DNA of 64,000 nt from Nocardiopsis composta (lineage in GTDB: Bacteria; Actinomycetota; Actinomycetes; Streptosporangiales; Streptosporangiaceae). Shown piece by piece: positions 1 through 8,306 of this stretch. The notes beneath the pieces are model-generated. The model did not search any database and was not told the origin of the DNA. It saw only the letters and a list, made by a program, of their open reading frames with translations. The stretch is taken from positions 992,001 through 1,056,000 of the forward strand of contig NZ_JACHDB010000002.1 of assembly GCF_014200805.1 (NCBI RefSeq). Direction: 5' to 3'. The position numbers and the translations under genes are program-made. The first letter of the stretch is position 1. Each line of letters opens with the position of its first letter.

Positions 1-89
1 GGAATTCCGGGTGACCGGGGAGGGGCGGAGCCGGCTCTGTCCCGGCGCCGGACGCAGCGGCGCCCGGCGCAGCCCGGAAGGAGACCGCA

Positions 90-452
90 GTGCACCCCCG
101 ACCCTGCCGTTCCCGCCGCCCCCGACTGCACGCCCCCCGCTGCCCGAGCCAGGCCGCCCGCCTGGCGCAGATCACCGCCGAGGTCCTGGCCGGCGAACGC
201 GCCCCCGACCAGATCGCCGGCCTGGTCGCCCCGCGCGCCTACGCCCTGCTCCGCCGCCGCGTCGGCGCCTACCGCTGCCGCAACCGCCCCCGGGTCCGCA
301 GCGCCTGGCTCCGCCCGGCCGGCCCCGGTGCGGCCGAACTGGGCGCGGTCGTCGAGGTCGGCCACCGCCGCCGGGCCCTGGCCATCCGGGTCGCCCGCCA
401 CCCCGAGGGCTGGCTGTGCACCCACATCGAGGGCGACTTCGGCCGCTGCTGA
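90..452 (+). CDS. Rv3235-family protein (DUF6459)
   Basis: 120-residue protein of an actinobacteria-specific family of unknown function, usually found near secA in other genomes (recalled, not checked). The start is GTG, chosen because GGAAGGAG lies 6 nt upstream. The family signature is visible: an Arg-rich N-terminus (residues 1-20), then LAQITAEVLAGER (about 26-38), a run of Arg around LLRRRVGAYR, and a C-terminal part with SAWLRPAGP and GWLCTHIEGD. No signal peptide or membrane segment is seen. The next gene converges on it and a hairpin lies between the two, so this is the last gene of a unit that begins outside the window. The family assignment rests on remembered motifs. Confidence 0.75.
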   Translation: MHPRPCRSRRPRLHAPRCPSQAARLAQITAEVLAGERAPDQIAGLVAPRAYALLRRRVGAYRCRNRPRVRSAWLRPAGPGAAELGAVVEVGHRRRALAIRVARHPEGWLCTHIEGDFGRC

Positions 453-522
453 CCGGAGGGCCGTGACACGGGCCCTTTTGGAACGTCCCGCCGGGCGCGG
501 CGGGCCGCTCCGCGGGCCCGGC

Positions 523-599
523 GAAAGGGAAGGAAGGCCTCCTGGCCCCCGGGGCGGAACGCGGCGCCCGCACCGGCCTCCGGGAGGCCTTTCCTTTCC
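523..599. terminator. Imperfect stem-loop between convergent genes
   Basis: AGGAAGGCCTCC on the left pairs with GGGAGGCCTTTCC on the right, with a long GC-rich loop. It sits between the ends of the Rv3235-family gene and the Lrp-type regulator, so it could serve both strands. There is no clear U-tract, which is usual for actinomycete terminators. Confidence 0.45.
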
Positions 600-666
600 G
601 CACAGGCTTCCCCCGCCGCCTCGTCCCCGCGCCCGCCCTCCCGGCGGCGCCGGAGCGGGGCCTCGT

Positions 667-1704
667 TCAGCGGGGTGAGGGCTCCTCCGCGGACAGCCGG
701 AGCGGGACGGTGCGCACGTAGCGCTGCGCGGCGTCCAGGACGTTGCCCATGAACTTGAAGGTGTGCAGCACCATCCGCCGGTCGGCGATGCGCAGGCCGG
801 GCAGCGCCTCCAGCAGGCGGCGCTCCACCCGGGTCAGGTCGGGGACGGTGCGCAGCCAGACGATGAAGTGGGTGTTCTCCGGGCCGGCGATGGTGCTGCA
901 CAGCCGCAGCTCCGGCACCTGCTCGCAGAGGTCCTCGGCGCGCTCCAGCACCTGCGGGTCCACCGTGCCCCACAGCACGGCCGCGGTCGGCCAGCCCATC
1001 TCGGCGCGGGCGATGTCGCAGCGCAGCCCGATGATCCCGGCGCGGATCAGCCGGTTGAGCCGGCGCGCGGCGGTGGTCGGCGCGATGTCCAGCCGCTCGG
1101 CGATCCGCTGGTAGCCCATCCGCCCGTCGGTGCAGAGCAGGTCGGCGATGCGCTGGTCCAGCCCGGTCACCCGGTCGCCGCCGGCCTCCTTGGCGCACTC
1201 GGTGCGCGGGGCCAGCGCGCGCAGCCGGCGGCGCTGCTCCGGGGAGAGCGCGCGGACCTGCCAGCGGTGCGCCTCGGACACCACCCGGGTGACCATGTGC
1301 ACCCGGTAGGACACCACGTCGGGGAAGGCGCCGATCCAGTTCATCAGGTAGTCGGCCATCCCCTGGCCCGGCGCCACGGTGAGCAGCAGCTGGTGTGAGC
1401 CGGCGGTGAACTGGATGCTCAGCGTCCCCGGGTCCTCGGCCAGCGCGGAGGCGACCTGCTCGACGGTGCCGTTGCGGCAGGTCAGCTCCAGGTAGGCCAT
1501 GTTCTGCCGGGTGGTCAGCTGCTGACGGGGGAACACGGTGATCCGGGCCAGCCCCGCCTCCTCCAGCCGCCGCCAGCGGCGGGCCAGGGTGGTGGCGTCG
1601 ACGTCCAGGATCGGGGCCAGGTCCGACCACGCGGCGCGCGGGGTCAGCTGCAGCGCGTTGATCAGCGACAGATCGAACTCGTGCAAGGCGCTCGATTCCT
1701 GCAT
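667..1704 (-). CDS. Two-domain Lrp/AsnC-family transcriptional regulator
   Basis: 345-residue regulator in which an Lrp module occurs twice. The first HTH is near residues 10-55 (FDLSLINALQLTPRAAWSDL, then TTLARRWRRLEEAGL). The second is near 180-225 (LDQRIADLLCTDGRMGYQRI, then PTTAARRLNRLIRAGII). Each is followed by a ligand-type segment. This doubled form is common in actinomycetes and is about twice the length of classical Lrp. The ATG at 1704 is preferred over a GTG at 1758, which has no ribosome binding site. The gene is divergent from the amidohydrolase/AbgT unit, with about 200 bp between starts, so control of that unit in response to an amino acid or peptide-like ligand is a reasonable inference. 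Confidence 0.85.
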   Translation of the reverse strand: MQESSALHEFDLSLINALQLTPRAAWSDLAPILDVDATTLARRWRRLEEAGLARITVFPRQQLTTRQNMAYLELTCRNGTVEQVASALAEDPGTLSIQFTAGSHQLLLTVAPGQGMADYLMNWIGAFPDVVSYRVHMVTRVVSEAHRWQVRALSPEQRRRLRALAPRTECAKEAGGDRVTGLDQRIADLLCTDGRMGYQRIAERLDIAPTTAARRLNRLIRAGIIGLRCDIARAEMGWPTAAVLWGTVDPQVLERAEDLCEQVPELRLCSTIAGPENTHFIVWLRTVPDLTRVERRLLEALPGLRIADRRMVLHTFKFMGNVLDAAQRYVRTVPLRLSAEEPSPR

Positions 1705-1904
1705 CAGCCCCCCGAGGCAAAATCTTTTCCGGCGATTCGCGATGTTCACCTTTATCACACCGTAGGTTTCCGCAGAGCCGGATCAAGGCCCTGAGCTGGG
1801 TGTTTCCGGCAGGTTTCGGATTCGCCCGGCCGTGCTTCCGCTCCGCGGAACGCGTCCGGGCCGGAGCCGGCCCGGACGGCCGGCGACACGGAAAGGTGGC
1901 ACCG

Positions 1905-3182
1905 ATGTCCCCGCAGGACACGATCGTCGTCCGCAACGGAACCGTCATCGACGGGACCGGGGCCGGCCCGCGCCCCGACTGGGCGGTCGTGGTCCGTGGC
2001 GGGCGGATCGACTGGATGGGCCCGGCCGCCGAACTGCCCCGGATCGGCGCCGCCCACCGGGTGCTCGATGCCCGCGGCGGCACCGTGCTGCCCGGGTTCA
2101 TCGACGCCCACGTGCACCTGACCATGCCGGCCGGCGGGATGAACCCCGCCCACCTGCTGGACGACCCGCCGCACTACGGCTACTACCGGGCGATCCCGCT
2201 GCTCCGCGCCACCCTGGAGGCGGGCGTCACCGGCGCCCGCGACCTCGCCGGACTGGACATGGCGGTGCAGAAGGCGGTGGACGAGGGCGTCGTCGACGGC
2301 CCCCGGCTCACCATCGCCTACCGGGCGCTGGGCCCCACCGGCGGGCACGGCGACTTCCGCACCTGCTGCGGCTTCGACTCCGGCACCGTCCTCGGCCCCG
2401 ACGGCGGCATCTCGATGCTCACCGACGGCGTCGACGAGGCGCTGCGCAACACCCGCGAGGCGATGCGCCGCGGCGCCGGCGTGATCAAGGTGATGGCCAG
2501 CGGCGGCGTGTGGAGCCCGCGGGACACCCCCTGGCACGACGGGCTCAACGTCGAGGAGATGACCGCGATCGTCCGCGAGGCCGCCGCGCACGACGTCCCG
2601 GTCGCCGCGCACGCGCAGAGCGCGCGGAGCATCCGCAACGCGCTGGCCGCCGGGGTGGCCAGCGTCGAGCACGGCTACGAGATCGACGCCGAGGGCATCG
2701 ACATGCTCGGCGAGAGCGGGGCGTTCCTGGTGCCGACGCTGTCCACCGCGACCACCCCGCCCGACCCGGAGAAGTCCGCCCCCTACGCGGTCGCCAAGAA
2801 GCTCAAGCTCCAGGAGCACCTGAGCGAGAACATCTCCGCGGCGATCGCCGCCGGGGTCAAGGTCGCGCTGGGCACCGACGCCGGCATCTGCCCGCACGGC
2901 CGCAACCTGCGCGAACTGGAACTGCTCGTGCGGCACGGGATGACCCCGATGGGCGCCCTGCTGGCCGGCACCCGCAACGCCGCCGAGCTGCTCGGCACCG
3001 CCGGCGAGGTCGGCACCCTGGAGCCCGGCAAGCGGGCCGACATCGTGGTCTGCGCCGGCGACCCGCTGGCCGACATCGCGCTCCCCGGCGACCCGGACAA
3101 CATCACCGCGGTCCTGATGGACGGCGCCGTCCGCAAGGACACCACCGGAGCGGCCCGGACCGCCCCGGGCGCCGAGGACTGA
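1905..3182 (+). CDS. Metal-dependent amidohydrolase (imidazolonepropionase/prolidase-like)
   Basis: 425-residue amidohydrolase-superfamily enzyme that hydrolyses an amide or C-N bond of an unidentified substrate. The TIM-barrel metal ligands are visible: DAHVHL (about residue 67), the candidate carboxylated Lys in VIKVMASGG (about 190), His in VAAHAQS and SVEHGYE (about 230-252), and Asp in LGTDAG (about 325). The C-terminal RNAAELLG and GKRADIVV complete the usual beta-sandwich. The ATG at 1905 follows GAAAGGTGG. A 36-bp gap leads to an AbgT transporter and then a paralogous amidohydrolase, suggesting that the transporter supplies the substrate. No lipoprotein or Sec signal is seen, so it is cytoplasmic. 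The substrate is unknown; Xaa-Pro or N-acyl amino acid hydrolysis is a guess. Confidence 0.85.
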   Translation: MSPQDTIVVRNGTVIDGTGAGPRPDWAVVVRGGRIDWMGPAAELPRIGAAHRVLDARGGTVLPGFIDAHVHLTMPAGGMNPAHLLDDPPHYGYYRAIPLLRATLEAGVTGARDLAGLDMAVQKAVDEGVVDGPRLTIAYRALGPTGGHGDFRTCCGFDSGTVLGPDGGISMLTDGVDEALRNTREAMRRGAGVIKVMASGGVWSPRDTPWHDGLNVEEMTAIVREAAAHDVPVAAHAQSARSIRNALAAGVASVEHGYEIDAEGIDMLGESGAFLVPTLSTATTPPDPEKSAPYAVAKKLKLQEHLSENISAAIAAGVKVALGTDAGICPHGRNLRELELLVRHGMTPMGALLAGTRNAAELLGTAGEVGTLEPGKRADIVVCAGDPLADIALPGDPDNITAVLMDGAVRKDTTGAARTAPGAED

Positions 3183-3218
3183 TCCCCCTTCCCCTTCCTC
3201 TCCCTGGTGAGGTGACCC

Positions 3219-4817
3219 ATGACCACGCCGAGCCGCAAGCGCGAGCGCGCCTCCGCCGAGCCGGGCCCCGGGCGCATCGCGCGGGTGCTCGACGGCATCG
3301 AGCGCGTCGGCAACCGCATCCCCGACCCGTTCGTGCTGTTCTTCATCCTGTTCGCCGTGGTGGCCGTGGTCTCCACCGCGATGGCCGCCAACGGCGCCTC
3401 TTATGAGATCCCGGGGAGCGAGGAGGGGCCGCAGGAGATCAAGGGCTTCTTCACCGCCGAGGGCATCACCTGGCTGACCACCACCCTGGTGGAGAACTTC
3501 GTCGGCTTCCCGCCGCTGGGCGTGGTGCTGACGGTGCTGCTCGGCGTGGGCATCGCCCAGCGCACCGGGCTGCTCACCGCCCTGGTGCGCCGCGCCTTCG
3601 GCCGGTCCCCGCGCTGGCTGCTGCCGTACGTGGCGTCCTTCGTCGCGGTCTCCGGCAGCATCATGAGCGACGCCGCGATGGTGGTCATCCCGCCGCTGGC
3701 CGCGATGGTGTTCAAGGCCGCGGGCCGGCACCCGGTCGCCGGGCTGCTCGGCGCCTACGCCACCGCCACCGCCGCGTTCAGCTGCAGCCCCTTCGTCACC
3801 AGCACCGACGCGCTGCTGTCCGGGATCACCAACGCGGCCGCCGCCTCGGTGGAGGTGGGCAGCCACGTCAGCCCCATCTCGAACTACTACATCACCCTGG
3901 TCATCTCGCTGATCCTCAGCGTCGCCGGCGGCTTCATGATCGACCGGGTGCTGGAGCCGGCCATCCTGCGCCGCGGGATCTCCCGGGACCGCGCCGCGGC
4001 CGAGGAGGACGCCCCCGGCGAGGACCGGCCGGACGAGCGGATGGACCCCGAGCTCTCCCCGGCCGAGCGGCGCGGCCTGCGCTGGGCCGGCCTGGCCCTG
4101 CTGCTGACGGTCGCCGGCATCCTCGCGCTCTGCCTGCCCGGCGGCGCGCCGATGCGCAACGAGGACGGCGCCTTCCTGCCCGAGTCGCCGCTGCTCGACT
4201 CGGTGGTCTTCTTCGTCTTCACCGTGCTGGCCCTGCCCGGCGTGGCCTACGGCATCGCCACCCGGGTGATCACCAAGGGCGCCGACCTCGCCCTGCTGAT
4301 GGGCAGGACGGTCAAGGAGATGTCCTCCTTCGTGGTGCTGGCCTTCGTGATGGCGCAGTTCCTGGCGCTGTTCAACTGGAGCGGCATCTCCAGCTGGATC
4401 GCGATCCAGGGGGCGGACGGCCTGGAGGCGACCGGGTTCACCGGGTTCCCGGCGATCCTCTGCTTCATCCTGCTGGCGTTCTGCGTGAACCTGTTCATCA
4501 TCTCCGGGTCGGCGATGTGGGCGCTGCTCGCCGCGGTGTTCGTGCCGATGTTCGCGCTGCTCGGCTACGAGCCGGGGTTCATCCAGGCGGCGTTCCGCAT
4601 CGGCGACTCCGTCTCCAACGTGCTCTCCCCGCTCAGCCCCTACCTGGTGATCATCCTCGGCTTCCTGCGGGCCTACGAGCCCAAGGCCGGCATCGGCACG
4701 GTGATCGCGCGCTGCCTGCCGTTCACCGCGCTCTTCCTGGTGCTGTGGACCGCGCTGCTGGCGCTGTTCTACTTCACCGGGCTGCCGATCGGCCCGGGAA
4801 TGCACCCCCGCATCTGA
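3219..4817 (+). CDS. AbgT-family transporter
   Basis: 532-residue integral membrane transporter of the AbgT/MtrF family, known for p-aminobenzoyl-glutamate uptake or sulfonamide efflux. Family marks include RIPDPFVLFFILF in the first helix (about 30-45), the re-entrant-loop SGSIMSDAAMVVIPP (about 145-160) and TAAFSCSPFVTSTDALLSG (about 190-208), and the late SNVLSPLSPYLVI. Around ten hydrophobic segments are seen, with a charged cytoplasmic loop near residues 255-285. The ATG follows GGTGAGGTGA. The gene lies between two amidohydrolases in the same direction. In Escherichia coli AbgT is paired with M20 peptidases AbgA/AbgB; here unrelated amidohydrolases take that place, so the substrate may be another amide-linked compound. 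Confidence 0.88.
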   Translation: MTTPSRKRERASAEPGPGRIARVLDGIERVGNRIPDPFVLFFILFAVVAVVSTAMAANGASYEIPGSEEGPQEIKGFFTAEGITWLTTTLVENFVGFPPLGVVLTVLLGVGIAQRTGLLTALVRRAFGRSPRWLLPYVASFVAVSGSIMSDAAMVVIPPLAAMVFKAAGRHPVAGLLGAYATATAAFSCSPFVTSTDALLSGITNAAAASVEVGSHVSPISNYYITLVISLILSVAGGFMIDRVLEPAILRRGISRDRAAAEEDAPGEDRPDERMDPELSPAERRGLRWAGLALLLTVAGILALCLPGGAPMRNEDGAFLPESPLLDSVVFFVFTVLALPGVAYGIATRVITKGADLALLMGRTVKEMSSFVVLAFVMAQFLALFNWSGISSWIAIQGADGLEATGFTGFPAILCFILLAFCVNLFIISGSAMWALLAAVFVPMFALLGYEPGFIQAAFRIGDSVSNVLSPLSPYLVIILGFLRAYEPKAGIGTVIARCLPFTALFLVLWTALLALFYFTGLPIGPGMHPRI

Positions 4818-4822
4818 CCCCG

Positions 4823-4858
4823 CCGCGGGGCCGCGCCGGCGCCGGCGCGGCCCCGCGG
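4823..4858. terminator. 36-bp perfect palindrome between abgT-like gene and next amidohydrolase
   Basis: Two 18-bp arms (left CCGCGGGGCCGCGCCGGC) meet with no spacer. The palindrome starts 5 bp after the transporter stop and ends 38 bp before the next start. It may attenuate read-through to the second amidohydrolase or protect the upstream message. Its role is inferred from position only. Confidence 0.5.
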
Positions 4859-4896
4859 GCGGCGAACCGGACGACACCGGACGACAAGGAGCACGC

Positions 4897-6138
4897 ATGA
4901 CCGCCGGCAGGACCTTCTACCGGAACGCGACCCTGATCGACGGCACCGGGGCCGCCCCCGTCGCCGACGCCGTCGTCACCGCGGCCGACGGGGTGATCGG
5001 CTACGCAGGGCCCGCCGCGGGGGCGCCCGCCCCCGCACCCGGCGACACCGTGCACGACCTCGGCGGCCGTACCCTGCTGCCCGGCTTCATCGACGCCCAC
5101 GTGCACTTCGGCATCGGCGACAGCCGGCAGATCCTCTTCAACAACGTGGAGATCCCGCGCAGCCTGCACGCCTTCGAGACCGCGGAGCGGATGCGCCGCA
5201 CCCTGGAGGCCGGCGTCACCACCGCCCGCGACCTCGGCGGCACCGACGCCGGGTTCCGCACCGCCCAGCAGCGCGGACTGCTCTCCGGCCCCCGGCTCAG
5301 CCTGGCCCTGCGCCTGGTCAGCCACACCGGCGGGCACGCCGACTTCACCCTGCCCACCGGCGTCGACCTGCACGCCTGCGGCGGGAACTCGATCTCCGAG
5401 ATCGCCGACTCGGTGCAGGAGGCCCGGGTCGCGGCGCGCCGGCTGATGCGGGACGGCGCCGACGTGATCAAGGTCTGCGCCACCGGCGGCGTCTCCAGCC
5501 CGTCGGACACCCCCGACGACGAGGGGCTCACCGTCGAGGAGATCGCGGCCATGGCGGCCGAGGCCGCCCGGCACGGCGGCCGGCCCATCGCCGCGCACGC
5601 CCAGGGCGCGGCGGGCATCCGCAACGCGGTGCGCGGCGGGGCCGCCAGCATCGAGCACGGCTACCTGGTCGACGACGAGGGCATCGACCTGATGCTGGAG
5701 CACGGCGCCTACCTGGTGCCCACCCTGGCCACCTTCGACTTCGAGGACCGGGTCCACCTGATGACGGAGAAGGCGGTGCGGACCAAGCGGGCGCTGGCCG
5801 AGCGGACCTTCGAGCGGGTCTCCGAGGCGGTGCGGCGCGGGGTGAAGGTGGCGATGGGCACCGACGCCGGCATCTCCCCGCACGGCCGCAACCTGGCCGA
5901 GCTGGGCCACCTGACCCGGGTCGGGCTCTCCCCGATGGAGGCGATCACCGCGGCCACCCGCAACGCCGCCGAGCTGCTCGGCCTCGCCGACCGGGTGGGC
6001 ACCGTGCGCGCGGGCATGCTCGCCGACCTGGTGGTGTGCGAGGGCGACCCGCTCGCCGACATCGCGCTGCCCGCCGACCCGGACAACATCGTCCTGGTGG
6101 TCCAGGGTGGCCGCACCGTCAAGGACACCTGGGGCTGA
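4897..6138 (+). CDS. Metal-dependent amidohydrolase, paralogue of the 1905-3182 enzyme
   Basis: 413-residue amidohydrolase with the same plan as the first copy: DAHVHFG (about residue 66), VIKVCATGG (about 190), IAAHAQG and SIEHGYLVDDEGID (about 230-260), MGTDAGISPHGRN (about 325) and a shared C-terminal end (GDPLADIALP, then DPDNI). The two proteins clearly derive from a duplication, but the segments around residues 80-150 differ, which suggests different substrates. The ATG follows ACAAGGAGCACGC. It is the last gene of the putative unit amidohydrolase-AbgT-amidohydrolase; a strong palindrome separates it from the transporter gene, so it may be expressed at a different level. Cytoplasmic. 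Confidence 0.85.
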   Translation: MTAGRTFYRNATLIDGTGAAPVADAVVTAADGVIGYAGPAAGAPAPAPGDTVHDLGGRTLLPGFIDAHVHFGIGDSRQILFNNVEIPRSLHAFETAERMRRTLEAGVTTARDLGGTDAGFRTAQQRGLLSGPRLSLALRLVSHTGGHADFTLPTGVDLHACGGNSISEIADSVQEARVAARRLMRDGADVIKVCATGGVSSPSDTPDDEGLTVEEIAAMAAEAARHGGRPIAAHAQGAAGIRNAVRGGAASIEHGYLVDDEGIDLMLEHGAYLVPTLATFDFEDRVHLMTEKAVRTKRALAERTFERVSEAVRRGVKVAMGTDAGISPHGRNLAELGHLTRVGLSPMEAITAATRNAAELLGLADRVGTVRAGMLADLVVCEGDPLADIALPADPDNIVLVVQGGRTVKDTWG

Positions 6139-6733
6139 CCCGCCCGGGCAGGACGCGGCCGCCGGCACGCCTGCCGCGCCCCGCGGGGACGGCACGGGGG
6201 CGGCGCCCTCGGCGCACCGGGCGGGACGGCGACCTCGCGTGAGGCGATGCCTCTGACGGCGCCGCCGCCTCGAAACCGGGCGGGACGGCGACCGGCGCCG
6301 GGACCGGCGCGGGCGAGGGGAGGCGGCGCTCCCCGCCGCCCGGCCCGCAGCGAGCGCGATCGGCGCGACGGGCGCCGTTCACCGGCGTGGCCCCGGAGGA
6401 CCCGCCGCTCCCGGCGTCCCGGCCCGCGGGCCCCGGGAGGGCGGCCGTCCTGCCGGGGCGCCCGTCCGCGCGGCCTGCCGGATCGGCCGCTCCCGCTCCC
6501 GCTCCCGGTCCCGGACCCGGAGCGGCCGGTGCGCCGACGGCGGGCGGGCGCCCCGGCCCGGCGGTCCGTCCCCGGCCGTCACCGAGCCGGCGGCCTGGAA
6601 CGCGGGGCCGGTCGAGGCCGGACCTCCGCCGGTGATCCGGTCCGGAGAGGACGCGGCCCGGGGCCGCTCCCGCCCGGTCGGGAAACGGCGCGCACGGCCG
6701 CGCCGCAACCCGAGGTATCACTCTCCGTAACGT
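6139..6733. other. Intergenic stretch without a supported gene
   Basis: About 600 bp of extremely GC-rich DNA. Open frames here are Pro/Arg/Gly-rich, lack a ribosome binding site and match nothing I recognise. No terminator or repeat copy was identified. Confidence 0.6.
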
Positions 6734-6746
6734 TATAGTGTCGATG
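6734..6746 (+). promoter_or_regulatory. Candidate -10 box of a leaderless transcript
   Basis: TATAGT lies 6 nt upstream of the GTG at 6746. This distance places the transcription start at or next to the start codon, as in many actinomycete leaderless genes. No convincing ribosome binding site exists, which supports this reading. No clear -35 was identified. Confidence 0.5.
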
Positions 6747-8287
6747 TGTTGTCGCAATGCCACTCGGGGTCGCCCGAGGGCGGTTCCCGAACCGGCCGCC
6801 GCGCGCCGTCGTCCCGCACGCGGGTCTTCCGCAACGACTGGACGGCGCTGGTGCCGCCGGAGCCCGCGTCCTGGCGGCCCGAGCTCGCGGTCAGCGTGGT
6901 CGTCCCCGCCTTCCCCGGCGACCGGCTGGAGCTGACGCTCGCCGCGCTGTCCGTGCAGACCTACCCGGCCCACCTGCTGGACGTCGTGGTGGTCGCCCCG
7001 CAGGGGCTGCGCCTGCCGATCTCCGGGGAGATGCTGCCCGGCCGGCTGCACGTGGAGCGCGCGCCGGCGCACGCCGGGCCGGCCCGGGCCCGCGCCGCCG
7101 GGGCCCGCGCCGCGTCCGGCGAGGTCATCTGCTGGCTGGACGCCGGAACACTGGTGGACCCCTTCTTCGTCGAGGTGCACGCGCGCTGGCACCACCTCCG
7201 CCCGGAGTGCGTCACCTTCGCCGACCTGCTGGAGGCGCGCCGGATCCCGGACGGCCCGGCCGACGCCGTGGCGCTGGCGATGTCCGGCGGCATGGTCGAC
7301 GCGCTGGGCGCGGCCGGGGCGAGCCCGCCGCGCGACGCCCTGCTGGAGGCCACCGCCGACCTCGCCGAGGCCAACGAGGACGGCCACCGCGCCTTCACCT
7401 CGGCGGCCACCGCGGTCCGCCGCACCCTGTACGAGGGCATAGGCGGCCCGGACACCAAGGACGACCCCGAGCTGGGCCGGCGGCTCTGGCACGCCGGGGC
7501 GCTGTTCGTCCCGGACCGCGACGCCCCCGCCTGGCGGACCGCCTCCCCGGGGCGGGACGGGGTGGATCCCTGGTCCGACGCCGGGAGACCGGGCGGCCGC
7601 GGTGCGGTCCAGCCGCTGGTCCGGGCGGTGATCGACGTCGAGGGCGCCCCCTACGACATGGTCCGCGCCTGCGTCGACCGGCTCCTCGACGGCACCGAGT
7701 CCGACCTGGACGTGGCGCTCGCCGCGGACTGGGACGCCCGGGAGGAGCCCGGCGGCGACCCGATGGACCTGCGCCTGCTGCAGGCCGCCTACCTCACCGA
7801 CCCCCGGGTCGGCTTCACCGCCCGGCCGCCGGGGACCGGGTTCCCCGCGCCGTTCGTGCTCCGCCTCCCGGTCGTCTGGGGGGTCGCCCCGGACACCCTG
7901 GCGGTGATGGTCGCCCGCGCCGAGCGGGCCCGCGCCGGCCTGGTCGAGCTGATCCCCGACCCCCGCGGCGGCAACGACGCCGGCGTCCGGCTGTGGCGGA
8001 CCCGGGCGCTGCTGCGCGGCATGCGCGACCGGCGGGAGGAGGAGGGGCTGGCCGAGGCGGTGGAGTCGGTGTACGGCCGCTACCGGATCCAGTGCGGCCC
8101 CGGCGCGCTGACCGACCTCACCGACCCGGAGGCGCGCCGCTACCGCTCGGCGGCCCTGCGCGCCAAGCCGCCGGTCCCGCCGCCGGCCCCGCCCGCCGAC
8201 ACCGGCCCGCCCGGGGGCCGCGGCCGCCCGGCCGGAGGGGAGGAGCCCCCGGCCTGCACGGCGCCGCCGCCCCCGGGAGGCCGCTGA
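6746..8287 (+). CDS. GT2-like glycosyltransferase family protein
   Basis: 513 residues with a family 2 glycosyltransferase fold in the N-terminal half: LAVSVVVPAFPGD (about 47-60), LTLAALSVQTYP (about 65-76), AHAGPARARAAGARAASGE (about 110-128) and CWLDAGTLVDP (about 131-141), where LDAG occupies the DXD-type position. A long C-terminal region (about 250-513) has no recognised fold and ends in a Pro/Gly-rich tail. No membrane segments are obvious. The acceptor is unknown. The GTG start is inferred from the adjacent -10 box; a later internal start cannot be excluded because the first 35 residues look non-conserved. The stop codon lies inside a dispersed 23-bp repeat motif. The gene appears monocistronic. 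Confidence 0.7.
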   Translation: MLSQCHSGSPEGGSRTGRRAPSSRTRVFRNDWTALVPPEPASWRPELAVSVVVPAFPGDRLELTLAALSVQTYPAHLLDVVVVAPQGLRLPISGEMLPGRLHVERAPAHAGPARARAAGARAASGEVICWLDAGTLVDPFFVEVHARWHHLRPECVTFADLLEARRIPDGPADAVALAMSGGMVDALGAAGASPPRDALLEATADLAEANEDGHRAFTSAATAVRRTLYEGIGGPDTKDDPELGRRLWHAGALFVPDRDAPAWRTASPGRDGVDPWSDAGRPGGRGAVQPLVRAVIDVEGAPYDMVRACVDRLLDGTESDLDVALAADWDAREEPGGDPMDLRLLQAAYLTDPRVGFTARPPGTGFPAPFVLRLPVVWGVAPDTLAVMVARAERARAGLVELIPDPRGGNDAGVRLWRTRALLRGMRDRREEEGLAEAVESVYGRYRIQCGPGALTDLTDPEARRYRSAALRAKPPVPPPAPPADTGPPGGRGRPAGGEEPPACTAPPPPGGR

Positions 8288-8306
8288 GAGACCGCCGGGC
8301 ATGCGG
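8284..8306 (+). repeat. Copy 1 of the stop-codon-associated 23-bp repeat
   Basis: Begins CTGAGAG and continues CCGCCGGGCATGCGG. The TGA inside CTGAGAG is the stop codon of the glycosyltransferase. Close relatives lie at 33115-33137 and, inverted, at 37889-37911, each again supplying the stop codon of an unrelated gene. Confidence 0.7.

Noticed and set aside
1755-4898. Very long minus-strand open frame (over 1000 codons)
   Set aside because: It is antisense to the amidohydrolase and AbgT genes, His/Gly/Arg-rich, with no motif or ribosome binding site; an artefact of high GC content.
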